From Betaproteobacteria bacterium (GTDB lineage Bacteria; Pseudomonadota; Gammaproteobacteria; Burkholderiales; SG8-41): DNA of 7,635 bases. Within the stretch, counting starts at the first letter, position 1. Every line of letters begins with the position of its first letter. The position numbers were made by a program, and so were the translations under genes. A model generated the notes under the pieces. The model was not told the DNA's origin. It searched no databases and was given only the letters and a program-made list of their open reading frames with translations. Positions 1-5,608 of this stretch are shown here, in pieces. The stretch is taken from positions 1-7,635 of the forward strand of contig JAIOOZ010000608.1 of assembly GCA_021414185.1 (NCBI GenBank), read 5' to 3'.

Positions 1-193
1 TCAGCCCACGCTGCTCGAGCACGCCGAACGCATCGCGCACTTTGGCGCGCGATACGCCGAATTCGCGCGCGAGATCGGTTTCGAGCAATTTGGTGCCGGG
101 CGGCAGCGCGTGGCGCGCGATGCGCTCGCGCAGCGCCGGCAGCAGGGCGGCGGCGCCATGGGCGCGCGATGGAGCGGGGCGGTGTTTGACCAT
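1..193 (-). CDS. GntR family transcriptional regulator, FadR-like, N-terminal part (truncated by window edge)
   Basis: A DNA-binding transcription factor. Only the first 64 codons lie inside the window; the reading frame is open to the left edge. Residues 18-64 form a typical GntR winged helix-turn-helix: an amphipathic first helix (LRERIARHAL), the PPGTKLLE turn, then LAREFGVSRAKVRDAFGVLEQRGL, matching the family pattern PG..L.E..LA..FGVSR..VR.AL..LE..GL. The effector-binding domain, probably FCD by analogy with FadR-type members, lies outside, so ligand and targets cannot be read. The ATG at 193 is the only plausible in-frame start; there is no convincing Shine-Dalgarno sequence, and the promoter places transcription start at about the ATG. 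An overlapping frame starting slightly upstream gives an Arg/Ser/Ala-rich nonsense protein and was discarded. Autoregulation through the GT-N2-AC sites at 211-242 is inferred. Confidence 0.88.
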   Translation of the reverse strand, partial: MVKHRPAPSRAHGAAALLPALRERIARHALPPGTKLLETDLAREFGVSRAKVRDAFGVLEQRGL

Positions 194-199
194 CGCCGC

Positions 200-228
200 A
201 TCGTAGAAGTTGTAAACTAAAGTGTCAA
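200..228 (-). promoter_or_regulatory. Sigma70-like promoter of the GntR gene, probably leaderless
   Basis: Read on the minus strand, a perfect -35 box TTGACA (228 to 223) is followed by a 17-nt spacer and the -10 box TACGAT (205 to 200, 4 of 6 matches). Transcription would start about 6-8 nt further on, at about 192-194, which coincides with the ATG at 193. The transcript would therefore have essentially no 5' leader, in agreement with the missing Shine-Dalgarno sequence. The start point is predicted, not measured. Confidence 0.55.
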
Positions 229-242
229 CAATCCTGTTTACG
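211..242. promoter_or_regulatory. Candidate GntR operator: three phased GT-N2-AC elements
   Basis: Three six-base elements GTAAAC (212-217), GTCAAC (224-229) and GTTTAC (236-241) lie exactly 12 bp apart; each is preceded by T, and the outer two are inverted complements of each other. The middle one overlaps the -35 box of the regulator's promoter. FadR-type regulators bind GT-Nx-AC palindromes next to their own genes, so an autoregulatory operator is a natural reading. The usual FadR spacing is GT-N3-AC, so the N2 spacing is a departure from the textbook site. Confidence 0.4.
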
Positions 243-372
243 AATGCAGACGCCGGATGGTGCGCCGCCGCACGGCGAACGCAAGCGGTGAAAGACAAGT
301 GTGAAATGGGGCGATGGATGACGCCAGCGGATCTGATCGGTAGTGTCTGCTTCCGGCGGCGGGGTCAAGCGG

Positions 373-614
373 TCATTTCGACACGGCCGCTAGCATTTCG
401 GCGGGCTTGCAAATCTCAAGGTCTTTTTGGGGCGTTGGCTTAAATGTAGCGCGATCTTGTTCAGGTGCGATTGTGAGTAACCTGAGAGATTCGTTCCTTT
501 CGGGAACCACTGTCGTGACGAGCCGTTGGTGATTTCTTTGCTCCCACGTCGCCACGGACTGCGGGGATCGCAAAAAGTAGACTTGGACGTTGGTGGCGAC
601 CGTAAACGTTTAGT
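373..614 (-). pseudogene. IS30-family transposase, C-terminal remnant with frameshifts
   Basis: Remnant of the DDE transposase of an IS30-type insertion sequence. Conceptual translation with frame changes gives FTVATNVQVYF, then CDPRSPWRRGSKEITNGSS, RQWFPKGTNLSGYSQSHLNK, IALHLSQRPKKTL, and finally CKPAEMLAAVSK followed by a stop at 373. This follows the conserved IS30 C-terminus (VYFCDPxSPWQRGxNENTNGLLRQYFPKGTDLS...LNxRPRKTLGFxTPAE), including the terminal catalytic-region Glu as the E of SKEITNG. Three single-base lesions are visible: an extra A in the A-run 572-576, a lost base near 404-407 and a lost base near 607-608. The N-terminal three quarters of the protein and the upstream end of the element are absent. 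The element's 3' terminal inverted repeat would lie somewhere in 320-372 but I could not define it. It is non-functional and lies directly against the caspase pseudogene. Confidence 0.8.
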
Positions 615-623
615 GGCAGGCAG

Positions 624-954
624 ACCGAATTGGGCACCGTGGCCCGCGCAGTAGAAGAGTCTCGTGCCCCTAAGGTCCACGCCGAACTCACGATTGGCAG
701 CCGCCAGTTGCACGCGGCCTATATCCAACTTTCTGTAATTCGCCGGCGATCGCCTTTGCATCGTTTTCGGAATTCTTCAGCGGCCCGTAGAGGGGCCTAG
801 AGTTGCCGATGATCAGTGCAATGCGCGGCAGTGCATTCAACGTCGATTGCCATTGCGCGGCGGCGCGTAGAACCCATAGCGGCAGTGTCGTCGAATAGTT
901 CAACGCCTCGGCCGCGAGTCCGCGCTGAATCGCTTGCCTGCGTTTCGGGACCAT
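624..954 (-). pseudogene. Truncated, frameshifted second copy of the caspase-like protease gene
   Basis: A broken tandem duplicate of the neighbouring caspase gene. From the ATG at 954 the frame encodes LPLWVLRAAAQWQSTLNALP and RIALIIGN...PLKNSENDAKAIAGELQKVG, closely matching residues 31-83 of the intact protein. A deletion of about 23 nt relative to the intact gene, at about 723-728 and flanked by GGAT microhomology, shifts the frame; homology resumes in the next frame as LDIGRVQLA...FGVDLRGTRLFYCAGHGAQFG. The catalytic His motif GHG survives, but homology stops at about 624, before the Cys motif DACRDNP, and the sequence passes into the IS30 remnant. The start keeps a ribosome-binding-like AAGGA and lies 15 nt after the stop of the intact gene, so the ancestral arrangement was probably an operon of two caspase genes. 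An open frame of 390-761 runs through both remnants but is an accident of decay. Confidence 0.85.
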
Positions 955-969
955 GGTTATCCTTGTCGC

Positions 970-2577
970 TCAGGACTGCTTGAATTCCAGTAACTCCATC
1001 CGCTCGTGGCTGGCGGGAACTGACGAACCGGTCGGCGGCTCGCGCGTGTGTTCTTGCGCTACGAAGCGGCGCACGAGCTCGGGCGCCCACCACGTGACGC
1101 TCGATACAATCACGTTGCCCTTCGGCGAGCTACCTTGGCCGCGCCCCTCAACACGAAAGCATTCAAAGACGCCGGCTGGTACCTGTATCTTGTCCCGTCC
1201 CGCAATCTTGTAGACCACCTCGCTCATGACACGGATATGGGCGGGAATGTTCGGCGGGTAGGTGCGGTACTGCGTCGTCCATTTCTTGCCGACGCTAAAC
1301 TCGAGCGGCATGTTCTGGTTGTCGCTAAAACGGAATCCTTGTGAGTTCCGGCGCGTGTTGCCCATTCGATCGAGTACCACTTGGCCTTTATCGAACGTTA
1401 CCTCGTCGCCATTTACAGAGGTAACCTCGCCTCGCAAGACGTGTTTCTCAGACTTGGATTCGAGGTCCAGTACACGATACGAATAAAAGTCACCGACCTT
1501 GAAATCGGTGTTCGCGCGTGCGAAGCCCTGCGTGAATGGATTGCCGGCCTGCGATTGAACCTCGATGCGCTTTTCGCCTTGTTTGGCGAGCACGTAATCA
1601 AGTTCCAATTGTGCAAGTTCGGCGAACTCGCCATTGGGATAGCGTCGCAGATAATCCTCCAGCGGCGCAGCCGCTCGAGCGGCCTTGGCGCCCTCCCAAA
1701 GCTTCAGTTCCTCATCGAATTTCTTTTCCAGTTCCGCTTCGGATAGTTTTTTGATTTGCTGTGGCGGCAGGAAGTAGAAGTCTTCCTCCAACGAGGTGCT
1801 TTCCCACGGGATCTGCTGGCCTTCAGACTTGCGCCGCACGTTGAGTCGAACGCGTTTGAGCACGTCCTCAATCTTCGCTTCCGGGACCTTGATCTCGCGT
1901 AAAAGGTACTCGGTATATAGTCCGTTCGCTCCCTCTCCGTCACCGGCCGTGTTGCCCGGCGACGTGGCATATGCAAGCAACGAACCCGGCGGCGCGTCGA
2001 ATTGTGAAAGCCCCTTGTGCTCGGTCGGCACCTTGGTGCCAAAGGGGTTGTCGCGGCAGGCGTCCAGGATAATCACGTTCATCGCGTTCTGCGCCTTGGT
2101 GAGGCCAGCAAGCAACGTATTGAGCTCGACGGTCTTGGTCCGCATGTCCTCGAGTTTTTCGACGTCGGCATCGACCGGAATCAGGTAGTTGCGCCATCCG
2201 AGTTGCGCGCCGTGGCCCGCGTAGTAAAAGAGGACCACGCCTTTGGTCTTGGCGAGGTCTGCACCGAACGCCTGGATCGCGTCGGCGAGTTGCATGCGTC
2301 CGGTATCCAGTTGCAGGTTTACCTTGAATCCGACCTTCTGCAGTTCACCCGCAATTGCCCTGGCATCGTTGCCAGGATTCTTAAGTGGAGCGTCGGGGTA
2401 TTTCGTGTTGCCGATAATCAACGCTATCCGCGGCAGCGCATTGAGCGTCGATTGTGACTCCGCGCCTGCGCGGGCTACCCACAACGGCAAGGCAGTGGAA
2501 GACGCCAGAGCGCCTGCCTGTATCAACCAGCGGCGGCGGGAGTCGTGAAACTGCCGCACGGGAGAACGAAGCGCCAT
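970..2577 (-). CDS. Exported caspase family (peptidase C14) protein with C-terminal beta-rich domain
   Basis: A 535-residue cysteine protease of the bacterial caspase-like (orthocaspase) class. Residues 14-18 (SRRRW) within SRRRWLIQAGALASSTALPL look like a Tat signal; cleavage is likely near ARAGAES (35-41), placing the protein in the periplasm or outside. The p20-like domain spans about 48-270: strand RIALIIGN (50-57), PLKNPGNDARAIAGEL (64-79), catalytic His122 in FYYAGHGAQ, NYLIPVDA (130-137), catalytic Cys174 in LDACRDNPFG, LLAYATSPGNTAGDGEGANG (200-219) and QQIPWESTSLEEDFYF (254-269). A charged, helical linker (273-335) follows. The C-terminal domain (357-533; KVGD 360-363, PAGVF 467-471, APEL 498-501) is homologous to the 227-residue protein encoded immediately upstream. 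GGAG lies 5 nt before the ATG; the gap to the upstream gene is 11 nt. The substrate is unknown. By analogy with orthocaspases, cleavage after Arg or Lys is possible, but the sequence does not prove it. Confidence 0.9.
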   Translation of the reverse strand: MALRSPVRQFHDSRRRWLIQAGALASSTALPLWVARAGAESQSTLNALPRIALIIGNTKYPDAPLKNPGNDARAIAGELQKVGFKVNLQLDTGRMQLADAIQAFGADLAKTKGVVLFYYAGHGAQLGWRNYLIPVDADVEKLEDMRTKTVELNTLLAGLTKAQNAMNVIILDACRDNPFGTKVPTEHKGLSQFDAPPGSLLAYATSPGNTAGDGEGANGLYTEYLLREIKVPEAKIEDVLKRVRLNVRRKSEGQQIPWESTSLEEDFYFLPPQQIKKLSEAELEKKFDEELKLWEGAKAARAAAPLEDYLRRYPNGEFAELAQLELDYVLAKQGEKRIEVQSQAGNPFTQGFARANTDFKVGDFYSYRVLDLESKSEKHVLRGEVTSVNGDEVTFDKGQVVLDRMGNTRRNSQGFRFSDNQNMPLEFSVGKKWTTQYRTYPPNIPAHIRVMSEVVYKIAGRDKIQVPAGVFECFRVEGRGQGSSPKGNVIVSSVTWWAPELVRRFVAQEHTREPPTGSSVPASHERMELLEFKQS

Positions 2578-2588
2578 GTCGTCTCCTG

Positions 2589-3272
2589 CTACTGGCGTAC
2601 CGGCGCGTCTTGATTTGCCGGCTTGACGGCAATCAGGTCAGCCCGATTGGCTAATTCAAAGCTGCGGAATGCGCCGGCATGCCATTGACGCTGTTCCTCG
2701 CGGATCCGCCGGTTGCCGAGTTCCGGCACCACCCACCTTACGAAGTCGGTCATGGCGGGGGCCTGCTCCATTGCATTGCCCTTATATAGCGAACGCGTTC
2801 CTTTACCCTCGAGCTTGAACGCGGCAAATGTTCCCGCCGGCGCCGTAATCTCCTCGTGGGCAACGACGCTGATATCGATTGAATTCTGAAACACGTTGCC
2901 GTTCTGCGTCCTCACCAGGTATTTTTCAGACCAACTTTGGCCGACGCTATATTGACGGGGCGGCGCGCTCGGACGCTCAATCTGGCCGCCAAGTCGGCTT
3001 CGAATCTCCCTTCCGTATAGGTCCGTAATGTGCTTCCCGTTATCGAAGACGACCTGAGTATCCGTCACTGCGGTGATCGTCTCCGTGTACTCTTCCGTAA
3101 TGGCCTTGGTAAAGAGATCGGTAATCCGGTAGGTGTAGCTGTCGCCGATTTTCCATGGCGAAGTGTTCTCCCCAGCGTTGCGCACTGGGCTTGTGGCCGC
3201 CAGCTCGGCCGCGAATGTACCGGCCGTAGTTGCGATGAGAAAACTAAGGACTGCGATGCTGCGCTTCGGCAT
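2589..3272 (-). CDS. Secreted protein of unknown function, stand-alone paralogue of the caspase C-terminal domain
   Basis: A 227-residue exported protein that I cannot assign to a named family. Residues 1-21 (MPKRSIAVLSFLIATTAGTFA) form a Sec signal peptide, cleaved probably near FA-AEL; no lipobox Cys is seen. Residues 40-215 align with 357-533 of the downstream caspase protein: W-K-I-G-D-x-Y-x-Y-R (40-49 against FKVGDFYSYR), VVFDNGKHITDLYG against VTFDKGQVVLDRMG, YSVGQSW against FSVGKKW, APAGTFAAFKLEGKG (144-158) against VPAGVFECFRVEGRG, and WVVPEL against WWAPEL. The alternating hydrophobic pattern suggests a beta-rich fold. It has no visible catalytic motif. GGAGG (3284 to 3280) sits 7 nt before the ATG. 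It is the first gene of the caspase operon, 11 nt before the protease, so the two are probably co-translated. A role as regulator, inhibitor, partner or competitor of the protease is inference. Confidence 0.85.
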   Translation of the reverse strand: MPKRSIAVLSFLIATTAGTFAAELAATSPVRNAGENTSPWKIGDSYTYRITDLFTKAITEEYTETITAVTDTQVVFDNGKHITDLYGREIRSRLGGQIERPSAPPRQYSVGQSWSEKYLVRTQNGNVFQNSIDISVVAHEEITAPAGTFAAFKLEGKGTRSLYKGNAMEQAPAMTDFVRWVVPELGNRRIREEQRQWHAGAFRSFELANRADLIAVKPANQDAPVRQ

Positions 3273-3345
3273 GGCGGCGCCTCCATTGACTCGCTTTTGT
3301 TGTGCTTCGCATGGCCACGTTTTTCGACCGCATCGAACGGTTTAA

Positions 3346-3375
3346 ATTATGGCGCGGAGGTTATGACGCTGTCAA
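3346..3375 (-). promoter_or_regulatory. Sigma70-like promoter of the caspase operon
   Basis: On the minus strand a perfect TTGACA (3375 to 3370) is followed by an 18-nt spacer and CATAAT (3351 to 3346, 5 of 6). The predicted start is near 3339, giving a leader of about 67 nt before the ATG at 3272. It is the best-looking promoter in the 3273-3580 gene-free stretch. No competing upstream gene in the same orientation is close, so this is likely the operon's main promoter. Confidence 0.6.
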
Positions 3376-3404
3376 TTTATGCAAGTGCCGGCATCCCTAT
3401 TCTG

Positions 3405-3436
3405 CTGTAAAACTGCGAAATCTGTTGACTGTAAAA
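3405..3436. repeat. Pair of direct CTGTAAAA repeats upstream of the caspase promoter
   Basis: CTGTAAAA occurs at 3405-3412 and again at 3429-3436, a 24-bp period. The pair begins 30 bp upstream of the -35 box of the caspase operon promoter, a position compatible with activator binding. An 8-bp pair can arise by chance in this locally AT-richer stretch, so the regulatory reading is tentative. The remainder of 3273-3580 shows no gene that I can support. Confidence 0.3.
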
Positions 3437-3580
3437 TCTTGTGCAGGTGTGCCGCAGTCGACAAACCGTCTGCGGAATCCTTTTGGGTGACGGACAACCG
3501 GACATTGGATGGAGGATCAGGCGGCGCTTATTAAAAGACTGGGCTGCGGCGCTTGCTGACCGCGTGCGGCGGGCGTGGTT

Positions 3581-4495
3581 TCACTTTTTGGAGTTGCGCT
3601 TAGCAGCATACGCTTTTTCGACGGTCTTGCGTTCGATCTCGTAGTAATCGTCGAGCCCGATCAGGGTTTCGGTGCCGTGGCGCGCGGCGACGCATTCCGC
3701 ATTGGTCATGCCCGTGTAATCGCCGGTCTTTTTCAGTTCCTTCATCGCGCGGGTCATGAAGTGAAAGTGGACGTTGATGGCGAGGATGGCGTCGATGCAG
3801 CCCGCGTAACCCATGTCTTCGAGCTGTTTGAAGCTGTAAAGCGGGCGGCCATCGCGGTTGCCGCGGCTTTGCACGTAGACCATCGGCACCTTGCAGACCT
3901 TGGGCGTCTTGATGGTTTCGGCCGCAGACCGGGGAAATATCAGCCCCATATCGGCACCGACGTCAGCGGCGCGGTTGACGCGCTTGACGGCTTCCTGGAA
4001 CCCCTGCTCGCGGCAAGCGTCGGAGCGCGCGATGATCACGAAGTCGGGGTCGCTGCGGTCGCGCTGCTCGCAGGCGAGGCGGATCTTGTCGGCGTATTCG
4101 TTGATCGGAATGTTGTGCGCGATATAGGTGTGATAGTGCGCGCGCTTGGGGAAGAGCTGGTCTTCGATGTGCACGCCGGCGATGCCGTTGCGGATGCATT
4201 CGCGCACGGTGCGCATGGTATGCAGCGGCTCGCCCCAGCCGGCGCCGGCGTCCATCACGACCGGGATTTTGACGGTCGCCGCGATATTGGCGGCGACGCC
4301 GATCTGCTCGGTCATGGTGAGCAGGGGCTCCGAGATTGCGGACATGCCGCCAGTCACGAAACCGCCGTTGTAGATGGACTTGAAGCCGGCGGCTTCGACG
4401 ATGCGCGCGGTGAGCGGATCGAATGCCGCGGGCAGCTCAAGAAATTTACCGCGCTTGACGAGCGAGCGCAGAACGGACGTTGGTCTTTGTATCAA
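3581..4495 (-). CDS. Isocitrate lyase/PEP mutase family protein lacking the catalytic Cys (ICL/PEPM-A)
   Basis: A cytoplasmic alpha/beta-barrel enzyme of the ICL/PEPM superfamily, members of which make or break C-C or C-P bonds in 2-oxo or 2-hydroxy acids. I place the start at TTG 4495 because GGAGG lies 5 nt before it and a promoter lies further upstream; the ATG at 4531 would add 12 residues but has no ribosome-binding site. In 304-residue numbering: ELPAAFDPLTARI near 20-32, YNGGF 42-46, VVMDAGAGWGEP 79-90, IEDQLFPKRAHYH 110-122, IIARSDA 154-160. Asp82, Glu111, Asp112 and Arg157 are kept. The second Asp of the DxD metal motif is Gly84, and the KKCGH lyase loop reads K-R-A-H-Y, so the general-acid Cys is Ala119. 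Methylisocitrate or isocitrate lyase activity is therefore unlikely; a decarboxylase, hydrolase or other activity is possible. Divergent from Bug receptor 1. Confidence 0.85.
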   Translation of the reverse strand: MIQRPTSVLRSLVKRGKFLELPAAFDPLTARIVEAAGFKSIYNGGFVTGGMSAISEPLLTMTEQIGVAANIAATVKIPVVMDAGAGWGEPLHTMRTVRECIRNGIAGVHIEDQLFPKRAHYHTYIAHNIPINEYADKIRLACEQRDRSDPDFVIIARSDACREQGFQEAVKRVNRAADVGADMGLIFPRSAAETIKTPKVCKVPMVYVQSRGNRDGRPLYSFKQLEDMGYAGCIDAILAINVHFHFMTRAMKELKKTGDYTGMTNAECVAARHGTETLIGLDDYYEIERKTVEKAYAAKRNSKK

Positions 4496-4500
4496 GGGAT

Positions 4501-4505
4501 CCTCC
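4501..4505 (-). promoter_or_regulatory. Ribosome-binding site that decides the TTG start of ICL/PEPM-A
   Basis: GGAGG on the minus strand (4505 to 4501) is separated by 5 nt from TTG 4495. It lies inside the reading frame that would begin at ATG 4531, where it is read as part of Leu-Glu-Asp. The family's N-terminal conservation also begins just after this point (QRPTSVLR). Confidence 0.6.
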
Positions 4506-4545
4506 AGGTTTTGACGCGGCAGGAATTTCATGGCGCGAGGCCAGC

Positions 4546-4574
4546 ATTCTTGGCGGTAATGCCGCCGCTGTCAA
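4546..4574 (-). promoter_or_regulatory. Sigma70-like promoter of ICL/PEPM-A
   Basis: A perfect TTGACA (4574 to 4569) is followed on the minus strand by a 17-nt spacer and AAGAAT (4551 to 4546, 4 of 6). The predicted start near 4539 gives a leader of about 44 nt to TTG 4495, but only about 8 nt to ATG 4531, which supports the TTG start. Confidence 0.5.
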
Positions 4575-4599
4575 TCGGCGTGCGGCTGCGCAATCCGTT

Positions 4600-4611
4600 T
4601 ACCGGTATCAT
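4600..4611 (+). promoter_or_regulatory. Possible -10 element with overlapping TACCGGTA palindrome before Bug receptor 1
   Basis: TATCAT (4606-4611, 5 of 6 to TATAAT) lies about 30 nt before the ATG at 4640, but no recognisable -35 box is at the right distance. The perfect 8-bp palindrome TACCGGTA (4600-4607) overlaps it and could be a regulator site for the divergent pair. Both readings are weak. Confidence 0.25.
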
Positions 4612-4639
4612 CAGGCATTGAATTGTTCCGGACGCGCAC

Positions 4640-5602
4640 ATGCCGATCTTTTTGTTTCTCGCTTTGCTCATTGCGCTTCCCGCGGCGGCGCAGACTGCCG
4701 CGCAATATCCGGCCAAGCCGATCCGCATGATAGTCACCGCGGCGGCCGGCAGCGGCCCCGATATCACCGCGCGTATCGTCGGCCAGAAACTGAACGTGGC
4801 ACTGGGTCAGTCCGTCGTCATCGAGAATCGGGCCGGCGCTGGCGGGTCGATTGCGGCCGAGCTTGCGGCCAAAGCGCCGCCCGACGGCTATACGCTGGTG
4901 ATGGCGAGCGCCGGGTCGCATGCAGTGAGTCCCGCCCTGTATCCGAAATTATCGTGGGACCCGGTGCGGGATTTCGTGCCGATTACCATCGTTTCCATCG
5001 CGCCCAATATACTCATCGTGCATCCGTCGTTGCCGGTGAAATCGGTGCGCGAATTGATAGCGCTCGCGAAAGCGCGTCCGGGCCAGTTGTCTTTCGGTTC
5101 TGGCGGCAGCGGTTCCACTGCGCACCTGTCGGGCGAACTGTTTCGCACCATGGCCAATATCCGCATCGTGCATATCCCGTTCAAGGGCGCACCATCCGCC
5201 GCGCTCGGCGTCATCGGCGGGCAGGTTGAAATGGGTCTCCTGAATTTGCCGCCGACGCTGCCGCAGGTGAAGAGCGGCAGATTGAAAGGGCTTGCAGTGA
5301 CCGCAGCCAAGCGCGCCGGTGCGATTCCAGAGTTGCCGACGATAGCGGAAGCAGGCGTGCCTGGCTACGAGGCAGTTACCTGGTACGGCGTGATGGCACC
5401 GGCCGGAACGCCACCGGAAATTACTTCGAAGCTTTACGCGGCCATCATTGCCGACCTGCGCAACGACGATACGCGTGCACGCATCGCGGCGGATGGCGGC
5501 GAAGTCGTCGGCAGCACGCCGGAAGAATTCGCGGCCGTGCTCAAGCGCGATCTGGCGAAATGGACGAAAGTCGTCAAGGATTCCGGCGCGCGCGCCGATT
5601 GA
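4640..5602 (+). CDS. Bug family (TctC-like) tripartite tricarboxylate transporter substrate-binding protein 1
   Basis: A 320-residue periplasmic receptor that captures a small carboxylate or related solute. Residues 1-18 form a short hydrophobic export signal (MPIFLFLALLIALPAAAQ); it lacks the usual positively charged n-region, yet a stop at 4619 leaves no upstream ATG, GTG or TTG. Bug hallmarks in order: YPAKPIRMIV (23-32), GSGPDITARIVGQKL (37-51), VVIENRAGAGGSIAAE (59-74), PPDGYTLVMAS (80-90), YPKLSWDPVRDFVPIT (101-116), GSGGSGSTAHLSGELF (153-168), HIPFKG (178-183), GQVEMG (194-199), GRLKGLAVT (213-221), LPTIAEAGVPGYE (232-244), WYGVMAPAGTPPE (248-260) and STPEEFAAVLKRDLAKW (292-308). Length is normal for the family. 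Receptors of this class usually serve TctA/TctB, absent here, so it may share another locus's membrane subunits or act in sensing. Ligand cannot be read. It is divergent from ICL/PEPM-A and convergent with Bug receptor 2. Confidence 0.92.
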   Translation: MPIFLFLALLIALPAAAQTAAQYPAKPIRMIVTAAAGSGPDITARIVGQKLNVALGQSVVIENRAGAGGSIAAELAAKAPPDGYTLVMASAGSHAVSPALYPKLSWDPVRDFVPITIVSIAPNILIVHPSLPVKSVRELIALAKARPGQLSFGSGGSGSTAHLSGELFRTMANIRIVHIPFKGAPSAALGVIGGQVEMGLLNLPPTLPQVKSGRLKGLAVTAAKRAGAIPELPTIAEAGVPGYEAVTWYGVMAPAGTPPEITSKLYAAIIADLRNDDTRARIAADGGEVVGSTPEEFAAVLKRDLAKWTKVVKDSGARAD

Positions 5603-5608
5603 GGATTT

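Noticed and set aside
222..443. Plus-strand open frame of 73 codons
   Set aside because: It starts within the regulator's promoter region and ends in the IS remnant; the composition is unlike a conserved protein and no ribosome-binding site precedes it.
390..761. Open frame of 123 codons as a real small gene combining GHG and transposase-like sequence
   Set aside because: It is the accidental in-frame join of a frameshifted caspase fragment and an IS30 fragment; neither half is complete.
3540..3580. Possible terminator after ICL/PEPM-A (GCGG/CCGC stem)
   Set aside because: The stem is only 4 bp with a long loop, and the T run that follows on the minus strand is short and distant.
3441..3644. 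Plus-strand open frame of 67 codons upstream of the caspase operon
   Set aside because: Runs into the antisense of ICL/PEPM-A, with no motifs and no clear translation signal.
3575..4621. Long open frame (348 codons) on the plus strand opposite ICL/PEPM-A
   Set aside because: It is antisense to a gene with clear family motifs. Its Asp/Val/Gly/Ala-rich translation matches nothing I recognise and is the usual shadow in GC-rich DNA.
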